Assembly (NCBI GenBank): GCA_034509495.1
Contig: CM067507.1
Coordinates: forward strand, 27,022,385 to 27,086,384
Direction of reading: 5' to 3'
Origin: Acestrorhynchus altus
Lineage: Eukaryota; Chordata; Actinopteri; Characiformes; Acestrorhynchidae
Length of the DNA stretch: 64,000 nucleotides
The position numbers and the translations under genes were made by a program. Below, in pieces: positions 24,728 to 37,274 of this stretch (position 1 is the stretch's first letter; the number at the start of each line of letters is the position of its first letter). The notes beneath the pieces are model-generated. The model did not search any database. It saw nothing but the letters and a program-made list of their open reading frames with translations, and was not told where the DNA came from.

Positions 24728-24956
24728 TAGATTCGTTTACTCACTGTGATTCATTTTATTATTTTTATTAGTGTGAGACTCTCTCATTCTGATTCATTTA
24801 TGGTTTTAGCAGTGAACATTTACTCACTGTGATTTGTGTTTAGCAGTGTAGTGAAATTAATTTACTCACTGTAATTCATATATGGTTTGAGGAGCGTAGT
24901 GAAAGATTCATTCACTCACTGTGATTCATTTTCTGCTTTTGTTTTAGCAGTGAAGT
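24728..24956 (+). repeat. Degenerate tandem repeat, about four units of roughly 60 bases
   Basis: Each unit contains tttactcactgtgattcat followed by ggttttagcagtgaagtg-like sequence. Units have diverged. Confidence 0.6.
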
Positions 24957-25715
24957 GGAAGAGAAAGAAAATACATGCAGTCATACTGGTTATCAGAAGA
25001 CTTCCTTTTGTATCCAAATTGTACAAATGATCCAAAATAAAATACCATAAACTGTAAAAACAGTCCATTTGGTCCAACACTGCCAAAAGAAGTCACAGCA
25101 GTACCACACACAGCATTCCTTAATATAACAATGTTAAATTCCAAATTTAAGTCTTCTGCTGTACAGTTTGTGATTAAAAATACCAAAACTCAAGTGCAGC
25201 TGGTATAATTCTTCTGAGGACCTGACAAAAGATTTATTAAAAAAGCTGAATGCCACAGTAATACTGCTATGGTTCCTGTCAATGGCAAAAAGGGTTGCTA
25301 CCGCTAAGTGAAACGGCTCAGCTCACAGTTAGTGTGCAGAGTAGCTTCTAGCCCAGGTGACTCCAAAGACTAGATTTAAGACCAGCTGCCTCTATCTCAA
25401 CATTAACTTAAACCATTTTGTAGTCAAAACAAAACTGCACGCATCATGAACTGTAGCCACAGAGTTCACCTGAGGACAGACCAAGCAAATGTTAATCTGA
25501 GAACATTATTTAAAACAAAGTACGAAAGGAGATATGATCATTAAGGCTTTTGAGGTTTCCAACTAAATTCAAAGACTTCTTAAGACTTGTTCCACAAGCA
25601 ATTACTTCATTTATGAAACCCTTTACAAAATGCAGCACTCAAATCCCCCCCACAGATTTAAAGTTTGTTGCATGCTTTTTTTGGCAGTCTACTGGGCTGG
25701 GAAATATGTACACAA

Positions 25716-26084
25716 AAAATTATTTTTGTGGAATGGTGATATACCATGCAATATATGATGTGAAAAATACTATGTGAAACAAATATGATGCCCCATGAAA
25801 TCCTTCTGCCATTTGTACTATATTTAAAAATACTGAAACATGATAATTTCTTCTTTACACACTAAATCTTGCGCCTCCTCCGTAGTGTGTACGTGAGAGT
25901 GCGAATGGAGAAGCAGACTAGAGGAGGAGCTGAGAGAAGGGAGCAGAAAAAAGGTTTTCTGCAAGATTGAATAGAATGTTATTTCAAAACTTTCAAACTC
26001 GATATAAATGATACCACCTCAGCCCATATCATGTTTACATACCGATAGCAATATAAAAATCATCGTATCACCCAGCCCTACATG
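25716..26084. mobile_element. hAT-like MITE family B, copy downstream of SLC45A4
   Basis: It shows the same ordered blocks as 30829-31200 and ends with an inverted terminus, cgtatcacccagccctac. The left terminus is degraded (gaatggtgatataccatgc). Confidence 0.7.
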
Positions 26085-26690
26085 CCACATAAGACTTTAG
26101 AAAAGTAAGCAGCTGAAACATGTTACCCTGAGTGCTCCTTTTTCAAGCACTAATGGTTATCCAGCATTGTGAAATAACAATCATTGTGCAAACATCACAG
26201 TAAAGTAAGATGGCACGGTTCGAAATAAGTGAAACTGTGATAAGTGTAGTAATGTAAACGTAGTGAAACCTGCACTTGAAATACTTACAACGTGAAAATT
26301 TAGCTGTTTCCTTTAAAAAAAAAGGGAAAAAAGTACTATTATTCAAAATAAATACTTGTGTAGAAAAATGTCAATCAACAAAATTGACTGAAAATGCAAT
26401 ATCATCATGTACCATTTTTCTTTCATTACATTCTATGGGTGTGTGCTGTAGACCCCTACATAATATCAGTCATACAATGAAATCACCAAACTGAGCTTTA
26501 GGCAAAGCTGTAGGAAGCCCAGTCTCTTCACTGGTAGTAAAACAACTACTTAATAGCAGTACCTTCTGAGAGCTGAAGCCCATTTCCAAATCTGCACAGT
26601 CAAAATGTGAACTGTAGGATTTAACCTGCAGTATATACACATTAACGTCATTAACTTAAGCAGTTCCTTGCACTATTAGTGCAAACTGGG

Positions 26691-29600
26691 TTAATTTATT
26701 TTCCCCCTGTCAAGGGGTTCACCCTGGACTTGTTCATCATCTTCTTCATCTTCATCCTCAGGGGTGTCGGGGTAAATGACAAGGAAGGCAGCAGTGAGGA
26801 AGCCAAGCAAGGATCCCCCTGAAGCCACCATTGGGATGACCCGGACTGTGCCAACAGCTTCCACAACTGCACCAAGTGCAGAAGCCACTAAAATCTGAGA
26901 AATGTAGACCTGGCAGGACAGGATTGCACAGTCAATCCCAAAGCCTCGGCGAGAGTTTCCAGGACTGTGACGAATGTACTGTAACAGCACAAGAAATGAG
27001 TCAATTTCAGCAATTTTCATTTTACAGTATATTCTTATGACTAACATCATATACCCATCAGTGAAATGGTTAAGAAAATCAATTTCTAAGTGAGATGCAT
27101 ACAAACAGTATTAATATTAAAGTAAACATCTACTAAATCTTACCTCTTTGATTTCATGATATTGCCCCAGCAGAGCATAAGGACAGTATGAAATACTCAT
27201 AGAGATGATGCCCATGGTGCTTATCAATATCATGGCAACATAGACATTGGGGAAGATTGCCATTACACCTGTGCCCACAGCAAAGCCCAGAGTTCCCAAC
27301 ATGTAGATGATCTTAATGCTCAGGTCGTAGTTGTCTAGGTACTTCTGAAGCACAGCTTTAAAAGAATAACAAAATATTTTGTTATTCTTGAATTATTGTT
27401 ATTTTTGTTATATTATGAATTAACTTGTTAAACTTGTTATAAAAACAAAGACAATACTTTGATATCTTGTGTTTTAAACAAATTATTTTTGACAGCAATG
27501 TTCACAAACAAGGCAGTGTCTGTACCACTGAAGGGCCTTGAATGAGCAGCAATACTTGCCATACAGCAAGAAAATTTAATAAAATCAAAGGCAGGGCTGC
27601 AAAATGGCTGTTCCCTATTGTGGATTTAATATAGACAAAGGATGTAAAACATACCTGAGCAGATGGCTGCAGTGGCAGCATAGATAACTAGCCCCCAGCA
27701 ACCCATCTGCACACCCTTATGGTAGTTCTGAAGAGCAGTCGAGTTTATAGCAGCCTGTATGGAAATAGAAAGCGTCACTTCTGTTGCCTATAGTTATTAT
27801 ATTAGACACACTTGTGAAAACTTGGAACTAGAATTCCTCTTACTGTCGGGTCTCCTTCATAGATGACCTGCCCCATGAAGTCAGTGTAGAAAACAGCTTG
27901 AGCGATGATGGAGAACCAGGTAAGCAGATGGCAGACGCACAGTCGCCAGAGCTGCGGAGGCATCTTTAGCATGGACAGCCACAGCAGCTTTACTGTTGTA
28001 CCACTTTCTCCTTCTTCACTCTCTCCATCTTCCTCATCAGGTCCAGATGATGCACTACCGCTCTGCTGCAGCTTACGTCGATCCTGCCGCCTCGCCAATG
28101 CATCAAGGTCATTCAGACTTCGTGATGACTTCATTGGATGTGCAGCAACGGCACGACGACGAGGCCGGAGGAATCCCACTCGCCCATGGTAAGAGAAAGT
28201 AAAAGAGGGTTGCCGGTAGAAAGAGGGGTGTCGGCAACGAACTGTTGTGCTGGTGTTGAGTTGACGCCCACCTGCTTTGTTCTGGTGGTTTACAGCAAGC
28301 ACTGCAACAGTTACTTGGTTGCTAGCACCAGCATAGTCACCATTGATAGTTTTGGTAGTTGCAAAGGGGCATTCTTCTATACAAAGACCAACCTGGTTGC
28401 CTGAGGGATTGGTGCACTGACTAGTGTGGCAGATGCTGTTATGGCAACAATCATATGGTCTTTCAGTCTCATCAGAGGCCTTGAAGTCCTGGGATAAAGT
28501 TGGCTGTATGTCACTGAGAAAGTGATTATCAAGATCCAGGGCTAAATCTGGGTCAAGTTCAATGGTAGTGTCTGGCACAGCAAGAATAGAGTCACTTTTA
28601 CTCCGTACGTTTAGGAAATCCATCTGTATATGTCTCTCTGACTGATTGTCTTCAAAGGTTTCAAAACGTCCTTCCTCATCAATAAGGTCCAGTTGGGGCA
28701 TTAGGCGAGAGCAAGGAAGGGTTCCATTAACTTGAACAGATGATGAGCTGTCTGCATCCTCTGCCTCCAGTGCTTCCTGCTGGTGGGGGTTGTATGGACG
28801 CTCCTTAATGCTAAACAGGTGAAGGGTCACAGAAATGACAAAGATGATGGCTGCAAAGAAAAAGAGAACTTGCTCTTGGGCCTTAAAGGCACGACCCAAA
28901 AATGTGTTTGTCCAGTCCAGCCCTCCAAGCATGTAGCCCACAGCTCCTCCCAACCCTGTATTTGCGAGTCAAAAGTACATAAAGTAGATGAGAATTGGCA
29001 TAAACGGTAATTTCTGTCTTTAAGCTAATACAAATTGAAGTTGCACAACCATGTCCTAAACTGAAGGGGCATTTTAAAATAACCATGCATATTCTATAAT
29101 GAAATATATGGAAAAATTACTTCATACACATCACCTGCTGAGAAGGCATGAATGTTGAGGGCCATGTCCTGCTCTTCTGTGTCAGCCACATCCAGCAGGT
29201 AGGCTCTAATTGGTCCCTCTGATGCATCAGCACAAAAATCCAGTACCACTACCCCCAGCACAGTAAGAACTATTCCAATAGGCTGGTTACCAGGCACATC
29301 CCCTACAGCAAGGCCTAACACACAAATGCAAATACATTTTAGGCAAAAAAAAAGAAGAAAGGCCAATTATTTAGGCAATAATTCAAGTCACCATTGCATT
29401 TACAACACAAAAAAGTTTACTATCACCTGACAGTTTACATGATTACACCATAAGTGACAGTCAAACATTTACAGAAAGAGTCGAGTAGGACACTGAACAT
29501 GTAAATGAATAAAAGAACAAGGAACACATTTCAAGACAAAATTAGGTTAAAGTTTACAGAATACATCATAAAGAACCTCACCCACTAGAGAGCCATTGAG

Positions 29601-32333
29601 AAACAGCGCAACACCCATCAACACTCCTATACAAAGAGCCAGAATGAAGGGCCTTCTCCGTCCCCATTTGAGAGTACAGCGGTCACTTGCTGAGCCAATC
29701 AGAGGGGTGAGGATTAAACCCAAGATTGGGCTAAGGAACCAAGTAAGACTGTAGTACTGCTCTGGAAGACCTGGAGAGACAAAGATTGAACTCAACATTT
29801 CACATTTGCTATATTAAATAGCATACTGTAATGATTCACCCTTAGTGAGGGAAAACATCAGTGTTTTAGTTGTTATTGTGAAAGCAGTGTGAACTACACA
29901 GACAATATTAAATAATTCCCAAAGGCATTACTTTTCAACCCCCACGTGTTGATTATGAAACTATGAATCAAGGTAGCCCCTTAAATGCATAGAGCAGCAT
30001 CAGTATTTAAATCTCAATATTAGGCTTCACCTATGCGATGGGTGTGCCGCTCAAGGTCAGTGAAATGTATCTTGATCTGTCGAAACTTGCCTAATGTTCG
30101 TGAACCTGGAATTTACAACACTATAACTCTTACTCAGGCCACACAGACGTTATGGAGTAACAGTGTATGATGCTTTAACTACTCATTAAATGACACTGTG
30201 ATTTTTACTGCTGAAGAGCAATAGAAAAGATAGATGGGGTCATTTCAAAATCTATTGTGTAATCAGGGTTCTGCTTTTACAGTTGAAACCTGCTTTCAGC
30301 AGCAAGTAGATGGCTGTGCTATTGTGCTAAAGTCATTAGGCTTTCACTTACACTTCCCTATCTACTGCAAACATGAACACACACTTCTACAAGGTAGACA
30401 GTTTCATTTTTGCCTAGAGTTAAAAGCAACACAATTTGGAAGGCATATTTCCCTTTTGTGTTGTTACATAACTGAGTGAAACAGTATTACGAATGGCCTC
30501 TGAGCTAGCCAAGAAGTTCTCTAGCTGAGGTGGTGGGAGACGAATATTTTTCTGTACTCACCAATATTTTTTCTTCACTTATGCATGCTGGCATAAATAA
30601 GGAAAGGTGATATTTTAGAGGTGTGCAAAAAGTCAGTATGGTGAGATGGAAGACAATAATGTCTTCAAAAGATTATATCTGTGAGTAGCAGTGCTTCCCT
30701 GCTTGAAAAACCCACATTAAGTGGTCAAAAACGAGTACACAGAGGCAAACCTTAGTGCAGAAAGTAGGAAACCAGCCAGTGAGAGGCGTTTCTACTTCAG
30801 ATGTCAAAACAACCAACAAGAGCATTGGGCTGGGTGATATAAACAAAAAAAAAATCATATCCCAATATTTTTTGGCTGAATGGCAATATACAATGATATC
30901 ATATTTGATAAATATGATGTGAAAAAATTAGGACACTGAAATCCTTCCTCCATCTATTAAACATATTTAAATTTGACCTTTATTTCTTCTTTATACACAG
31001 TCTTTTGTCTCCTCTATAGTATGTGAGTGCAAATGGGCACGGAGGGGAGCCAAGTAGAGGAGGAGCTAAGCGCAGGAAACCAAGTAGCAGAAAAAAGGTT
31101 ATTGCAAAATTGAAAGAGAATTTTATTTAAAAACTTTAAAGTCTATATAAACTATAGCTCCTCAGCCCATATCTTGCTCTGTTTATATCCTGACGTTGAT
31201 ATAAATAGTATTAACAGTCAGAAGGTTGCCTCTTCTGAACTATACTACGTAACAGGAAAAATTCTCACTATTTCATCATCAGTTAAAGTTGAATACATTA
31301 TCGATTCATTGCACAATACATGAACATGACCTAGATTTGAAACAGCCCAAGTGTAAAATTGGCCAAATAACTTTCACCTTAATGTCAGTGAAAATGTTTG
31401 GAGATAAAAAGTAAGAGAGTTTGTTCACACTTTAAATCAAACCATGTGTGGTCTTTGTTAAATGGGCTGGTGTGTCTATGGGTTTTGTTTTGAAAGACTG
31501 TGACATTATTCCACTCATTTAATTAACTGGCTGTTAACTGCTACTATTTGGCTGGAATGAAAACTGGTAGCCACATCGGATTATTGCATTATTTGGCAGG
31601 TTTGACACCCCTGCTTTAAATTATATGTGGAATATAAACAACATGCTGACTTTAGGTTGACTAAAATATACTTTAACCTTGGATAATTCAAGATGGACCT
31701 GAAGGAAGCTTCAATGGTGGTTCTAAATAATGACATGCATACTTCTTCACATACTTTTCTCTCATTTGTATTAATTCAAGAGGCACACTGGAGCCGTTCT
31801 CATTGAAAATGCAGGGGAAACAGAGGGAAAGAAATGTGCAGACTCACACATTCTCTTCATTCCAGCCAAGCTCAGTGACATTCATTGTTACTGTGAACTA
31901 AATACAAACATCACTAGGAATGGCCTCTGTCATACATTATTACAAAGAGGTACTAGAGCATGGTTCTTTCCATGTGTTTACTCCTAGTCTGATTCAATTT
32001 TACACACTGTTCAGTATTTCAGTATACTGGAAAAAAATCTTATCTATCTATATATCTATAAAGAAAACCTAATAATGTCCACCTACCTATCTGCAGCAGC
32101 ACAGGTGTGACCAGAGCTGTTTCCATGGCATAGCAGAACTCACGGCCAAACATGACAGCTCCATGCATTACCCACAAGCGCTTTGGGATGTGGTCCACAG
32201 AACCCTCACTGGCCGACTCCTCTGAAACTTCTACCTCCTTCTCTCCGCTCATCCTGCCACTTGCACCCTTAGCAGGCACCACCGCCATGTCCAGCACTCG
32301 AACAGCCTCTAAGTCTACGTTTTTGGGTGCCAT
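26691..32333 (-). CDS. slc45a4: Solute carrier family 45 member 4
   Basis: SLC45A4 is a 12-helix MFS carrier of the proton-coupled sugar family; proton/sucrose transport and, more recently, polyamine transport have been reported. Seven coding exons join in frame: 32087-32333, 29582-29770, 29135-29314, 27844-28955, 27655-27754, 27144-27355 and 26691-26978 (stop TAA at 26693-26691). The sum is 2328 bases, 775 residues, close to the human length. RLWVMHGAVMFGREFCYAMETALVTP (first helix) is nearly identical to human. The family signature KWGRRRP is at residues 117-123. The long fourth exon (1112 bases) carries the cytoplasmic loop between helices 6 and 7, rich in Ser, Asp and Arg. Start: an ATG 12 bases upstream (32345) is in frame, but it lies inside a likely acceptor (tttatgcag, ending 32340), so I prefer the ATG at 32333, which gives MAPKN as in human. 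Confidence 0.96.
30829..31200. mobile_element. hAT-like MITE family B (GGGCTGGGTGATA ends), SLC45A4 intron 1
   Basis: It starts gggctgggtgatataaac and shares, in order, tgaaatccttcctccatcta, atttcttctttatacacag, gagtgcaaatgggcacgg, agaggaggagctaagcgcag and gcagaaaaaaggttattgc with copies at 25716-26084 and 55592-55840. No coding sequence. Confidence 0.7.
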
Positions 32334-32339
32334 TTCCAC
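32334..32339 (-). other. slc45a4: SLC45A4 5' UTR of first coding exon
   Basis: The sequence ctgcttttatgcag ending at 32340 reads as a splice acceptor on the minus strand, leaving six untranslated bases before the ATG. The alternative is that the exon continues upstream and translation starts at 32345. Confidence 0.4.
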
Positions 32340-32820
32340 CTGCATAAAAGCAGCTGTTTTGGGGGAGGGACGGGGCTCTATTTAGACTCCCAAAGGACAA
32401 GTCCTACTTCTCTTGCTCTCTCTTTGCTTAAACATCCACAGGGATCTTTGACAATCCACATACATTCCCCCACACATTCAGCTAATAATACATTAACCAG
32501 TATTTAAAGCAGAAGTCATGTCGCTGCAAATATAATTTACTGAGTGGTTTACCACCTTCTATAATCAATACAAATCCATATATGGCCCTGTTTGGGCAAG
32601 TCATAAGTCATGTTTTCCAAGAGAGTGAAAAAGGAAGAGGGGAGAAAAGGGAGGTCAGCACAGGTAGGTGATTCTCTGTGTATCCCCATGGAGTGGTCTG
32701 GTAATATCTAAATGTGAAAGAAAATGAAAGAACATTATTTTAATCACAATTGTTAAAATAAAATACAGATACATGAAAAATGTGTTGGCAAAATGATCCA
32801 ATATGAACTGGGAAACTTAC

Positions 32821-32850
32821 TTTCCTGTTTGAGTATTCTCAGGTCTCCAG
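32821..32850 (-). other. slc45a4: Possible small non-coding exon upstream of SLC45A4
   Basis: A 30-base segment is flanked by a perfect acceptor (ggttttcag, ending 32851) and a perfect donor (gtaagtttcc, from 32820). It lies between the likely promoter and the first coding exon. It contains no ATG. Transcript data are needed; the support here is splice consensus alone. Confidence 0.3.
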
Positions 32851-33050
32851 CTGAAAACCAAACGCAGATTGTAATATACAGTAAATGATTATATAATTGC
32901 GTAAGAAACACCCAAGTTGTGAAATGGTGACAAAGCGATTCATGCTTGAGAAGCAATTAAGTGGCACTCCCACTTATAGAAGAGCTGGTATTGAACCATA
33001 ATCCTACATAGTGAAAGTTCATCTGAAGTAACAATGAGCAAATTCTAGAA

Positions 33051-33307
33051 CAGTGGTTCTCAACCCTTGTCCTGGAGGCACCTTGCACTTTAATGGATTC
33101 CCTGCTTTAGAACATACACATTAAGTCTGAAAGAGCATGTTAATGAGTTGCTTAATTTATGCCTCCCCCATGTAGATTTAGGTGCTCTCTCGTTTTCCAC
33201 TTTAAGGTAATATTCACCATGGAAGACAGATCTTTTTGGACATCCTGTTAGTTAGCTGAGTCAGGTGTGGGAGCAGGTGTCTCCAGGACCAGGGGTGGGA
33301 AACACTG
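33051..33307. mobile_element. hAT-type MITE family C with near 8-base target duplication
   Basis: The left end cagtggttctcaacccttgtcc and the right end ggaccaggggtgggaaacactg are imperfect inverted repeats of about 25 bases. Flanking octamers ttctagaa (33043-33050) and ttctgtaa (33308-33315) agree at 6 of 8 positions, as expected for an old hAT insertion. Confidence 0.7.
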
Positions 33308-33353
33308 TTCTGTAAGAGCTGAAGCATAACTATACATACATACAAATACACAT

Positions 33354-33371
33354 ATTCTCTCTCTCTCTCTC
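33354..33371 (+). repeat. Short (CT)n tract
   Basis: Nine ct units upstream of SLC45A4. Confidence 0.9.
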
Positions 33372-33837
33372 ATCAAATAAATCTGTGCAAAAAGAGACAA
33401 ATTCACCTGGATCTGCCAAAAACTCAGTTCACCTGAGGCCACAACCTGTGAAAAGACAAATCAACTGAGGGTTGTTCCACACATTATTCCAGCAACGATA
33501 AAAAAAAATTGATTTAAGCCTCAGGCAAAAGGTCACATACTGGGAGACCTTTAAGACCTAAAGTCCAGATAGTCATGCTTCATAAACCACTGCGTTCCTC
33601 TTGCTTCACTAACTTGTGTTAAAAGTCTGCCCAAGCGTGCAGCACCTGCTGAGCTGAACCTCTTCATTTGATCCCTGTTGAGGTTAAAATGTCTGCAGTC
33701 ATGTGGTCAGATGTGAGTGAGGAATAAACAGATAATCAGATGCTGATTTGTCCAGGGTGTTGAGAGGCAGGGTCAGAAGGGGTCAGAGCAGAGCACTGGG
33801 GTAGCCCCCTATTCAATCAGGTCTAAAACCTACTCTA

Positions 33838-33990
33838 TGTCCTGAACCAGGGGTGGGCAACAGCACAGTTGGCTGGTTTCCCTGCTTTAACAGATCTAGT
33901 AAACCTGACAATGAGCAGGTGAGTTGAATCAGGTGTGTTTCAGCAGGAAGAGCACAAAACTGCAGGAATTCAGCCCTCCGGGACTGGAAC
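33838..33990. mobile_element. hAT-type MITE family C, truncated copy
   Basis: ctgaaccaggggtgggcaac with interior tttccctgctttaacagatc and ttgaatcaggtgtgtttcag. Pieces of the same family also lie near 39560-39650 and 13975-14005. Confidence 0.5.
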
Positions 33991-34129
33991 TGCTCCTGCA
34001 CTGGTTTGAGGCTTTTCCAGCTCGGTTTAAGGTTTGTAACTTGTAAGATGCCAGGCGGAGTCAGGACCATCTGAGATGCTGTGATGCAGACCAAGCGTCA
34101 GAGTTTAAATGTAGCTGCTTACAGAGGGT

Positions 34130-34690
34130 GAATCCAGATCCTGGAGTATAGCTCTAGGTTTTGGTTCCAGCTGCAGCGGCGGCTCTACTGCAGCCAACCG
34201 TCCGCGCAGTGCAAACCAAATCCCGGAGCGGATCCGGTCCCTGCCTGGACCTGGAGTCACTATCGCGAGACTAGTTAGAAACCGTGTTTATTCACACGGC
34301 GAACTTTTAACGTCTAAATCGAGCAGTTACTAACTATCCCGTAACCTGTCCGATACATAAACATCTCCTCACTTGATAACTAATAAACACAGCCGGTTAG
34401 TCTGAAAGCTGGAGAGTCAGTTACTCCTGAACGTCGAGCAGTCTGTCTGAGAGATTAAACTTACATTTCCTCACACCAACGCCAGCCTTCCTGCTACAGT
34501 CAGGATTAAAGACAGCGTCCGGGTAGAAGAAAGCCGAGGAGACATCCCGTGTACTGGTTTAAAGCCTCTGCCTCTCCGCTCGGTCACACAGCTGCTCCAG
34601 AAGCTGCGCCTCTCTATTGTGTGCTGACGATGGTTGCCAGTCACTCCGCTCTCAAAATCCCCGCCTCCAGCCAGGATCGTTACTATCAGA
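34130..34690 (-). promoter_or_regulatory. slc45a4: CpG-rich likely promoter and first exon of SLC45A4
   Basis: This stretch has far more CpG than its surroundings (cagcggcggctc, accgtccgcgcag, cccggagcggatccgg, atcgcgagac, acacggcgaac, gcctctccgctcggtcac). It lies 1.8-2.4 kb upstream of the first coding exon. It also holds a near-match to the CGCG element TCTCGCGAGA at 34261-34270. No TATA box is evident. A donor-like aaat/gtaagttt on the minus strand near 34460 could end the first non-coding exon. Confidence 0.6.
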
Positions 34691-34824
34691 CACCCACAAC
34701 CCAGGACAGATAGGAGGCCGAAGCTGAGGGTTAAAAGGGCACTTTAATGCCATAAAGTAGTGGTGCCATCCACAAATAATCACCCAGAGCCTGACCACTA
34801 CACCAACCTGTAATCTGACCACCT

Positions 34825-35150
34825 AAAACAATATGACGACCTAACACATTCTGACCACACAACACATTCTGACCACACAACACAGTCTGACCACCAACAC
34901 AATCTGACCACCTAACACAATCTGACCACCAACACAACCTGACCACCAAACACAATTTGACCACCAACACAATCTGACCACCAACACAACCTGACCACCA
35001 AACACAATTTGACCACCAACACAATCTGACCACACAACACAATCTGACAACCTAAAACAATGACCACCTACACAATCTAACCACCTAAAACGATCTGACC
35101 ACCAACACAATCTAACCACCTAACACAACCTGATCACGTAACACATTCTG
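34825..35150 (+). repeat. Minisatellite of CTGACCACCAACACAAT-type units
   Basis: Units of 16-20 bases (ctgaccaccaacacaat, ttgaccaccaacacaat, ctaaccacctaacacaa) repeat about 18 times with small differences. A larger block of about 54 bases is duplicated near 34930-35030. It lies just upstream of the CpG-rich promoter of SLC45A4. The open frames inside it are repeat artefacts. Confidence 0.85.
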
Positions 35151-36139
35151 ACCTGGGCTGAAACACTGCTGTAGAGGTAGGTGAACATTGTTTAATACAG
35201 GTGCTTCAAATGGTCCTTTGAACAATGCCATTTTTGATTCCATAAGGATTCAAGATATATTGTCATTGGCATCCCATGTGGGACATGAGATGGAATGAAA
35301 TGATAATCTCAAGGTCCCTGTTACACCCAAAAACAATGTATTTAAAAATAGAAATAAACACTATGTAAAATATAGGTGAGAATAAAGTACAATTACAATA
35401 AATAATAGTAATAATAATGTGCAGTAAACAGAAACATGAATCAAAGTTGTGAATAAAGAGTCATGTTTGTTGTAGAGATGTGTGAAATGACTGAAAAAGA
35501 TTCACATTAATTAAAAGGTTTATAGTTTCTTCACACTCACATTTCTTTTACATGATTTTAGGGACTGGTACTGGTGTAAGGGTGCCATAGGGAAGACACT
35601 GTTGTTACTCACTATGCTGCCATTGTGGCAGAATGCAATCAGATCCACAAAGAAATGTTCTGACATCTATTGTATAGCTTCCCCAGAAAATTACAAGCCA
35701 TTACTGCAGCAAAACGGGGCAAGCTCCTATCATTACCAACCGTGCTGATAAGACTGGGTGAGCAGGTGTCTACAAACCTATGGGCATACAGTATACTGTA
35801 AATGTATAGATTTTTTAAACCATTTTAACCTTTTAAAGTGATGCTTCACTTTAAAGTGGTATTATGTAGCATTTTCACCTTCAAACAACAGCTCCAGAAA
35901 CACTGTGATGCTTCACTGACTTGTAGCAGGGTGATTTGCATCTCTATCATTGCTACACCAGACTCAGCATGCTGCTATCTGCACTATTTAACTTTGGTGA
36001 AGCGGACTTGACAACACACCCAAACACACCCATAACACTGCATAACCTTAGTCATACTTATGTAAAAAGAAAACAGTCCACACGCTTCTTTCACTACCAC
36101 TGACAATACTGTATGTAAATGTGCATGTTTAGATCCACT

Positions 36140-36371
36140 GTGCTTGCACATTTAACCCATTCACACAGCAAAACATGTATACACACACTAGGGGGCAGTG
36201 AGCACATGTGCCCAGAACAGTGGGCAGCCTTATCCATGGCACCTGGGGAGCACTTTGGGAGTGCCTAAGGCACACACACACACACTTCAGTAATGTCCTG
36301 CCAGCTCAGGGAATCGAACCAGCAATGTTCCAGTTACAAGTCACAGTCCAGGTCATGGCTGCCCCTACAGC
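36140..36371 (-). mobile_element. tRNA-derived SINE, copy 1
   Basis: On the minus strand the head has the perfect pol III B box GGTTCGATTCC (36306-36320). The body reads gcccactgttctgggcacatg and gtttgctgtgtgaatggg-type sequence, shared with copies at 41745-41895 and 46100-46341. The A box is degraded. Confidence 0.65.
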
Positions 36372-37274
36372 CATGTATTTCTCAGCTTGTCCAGAAATGT
36401 CTCAAAGTACATATTCCACTTCAAAGCACAGAGGGAACCCAGAGGCAAGAAATATAGATTTTCGCATAATATTGCTTTGACATCTGTAAATTCATTTATT
36501 ACATTGAGCTTGAAGAAATACAAACCTGACTGCTTTTATAAATTAAAACTTCTCATATATATTGTAATAGACAGAGTTGTAAGATAGAAGTGTAAGCAGT
36601 GTTTTAAGGATAAGTGCTGACTTGATGATGGAGATAATCTATTTCCTGACCAGTGCTGAGTTGTCTCTGTCTGTGTGTAACACTTTTTTCCTAAGCAATT
36701 TTTCTGGCAGGTGACAAATTAAAGGAAAAAAAAAAACGGAATAAATGAGCTGAGAAACATAATGAGTGCAGATGCTTCCAGACAGGTGTACTGCATGATG
36801 TATGGCACAGATGGCAGAAGTTTCAGTCACAAAGACTGCTCGACTGGCTAGCATTTCAAAAGAAACAGTGACTAAAATGACATCTGAGTTTAGATCTATG
36901 GGAAATGAAATTCAGCAGAATCCTGGAGATGTTGCATATTAAATTTGTCTTTTTGTAATTTGACATTTGTTACCTTAAACCAAAGTTTATCAAATATTTC
37001 AGCTGAATAATAACATTGTATTACTCCCCCCTCTCCTTATCTGGGAAGTCATGTTAGAATTTAACATTCCCTGGCAAATTTGGGAAAGATAAAGATTGTC
37101 TGAGTTCTCAGAAGTTACCTCCATCTGTTCTGATGTTAGGGGGCTCATCCAGGATGACACTGCCCTCATGCTGGGGCACACAGAGTCAGAGAATGGTTTG
37201 ATGAGATTAAAAATTGTGTAACTCATTCTATGGCCTTCAATTAAATCTCATCCCAATTAAACACCTATAGGAGA

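Larger units (their letters stand above)
24087..26690 (-). other. Between Tc1 element and SLC45A4 stop; likely includes SLC45A4 3' UTR
   Basis: A minus-strand AATAAA (plus tttatt near 25229-25235) could be a polyadenylation signal, giving a 3' UTR of about 1.45 kb, but it is unsupported by other evidence. The stretch also holds a degenerate tandem repeat (24728-24956) and a MITE (25716-26084). Confidence 0.3.

Noticed and set aside
27905..28404. Plus-strand frames of 68-95 codons
   Set aside because: Antisense shadows of the large SLC45A4 loop exon.
34731..35119. Trp/Cys/Val/Gly-rich open frames on the minus strand (103 and 92 codons)
   Set aside because: They are translations of the CTGACCACC minisatellite, without start context or homology.
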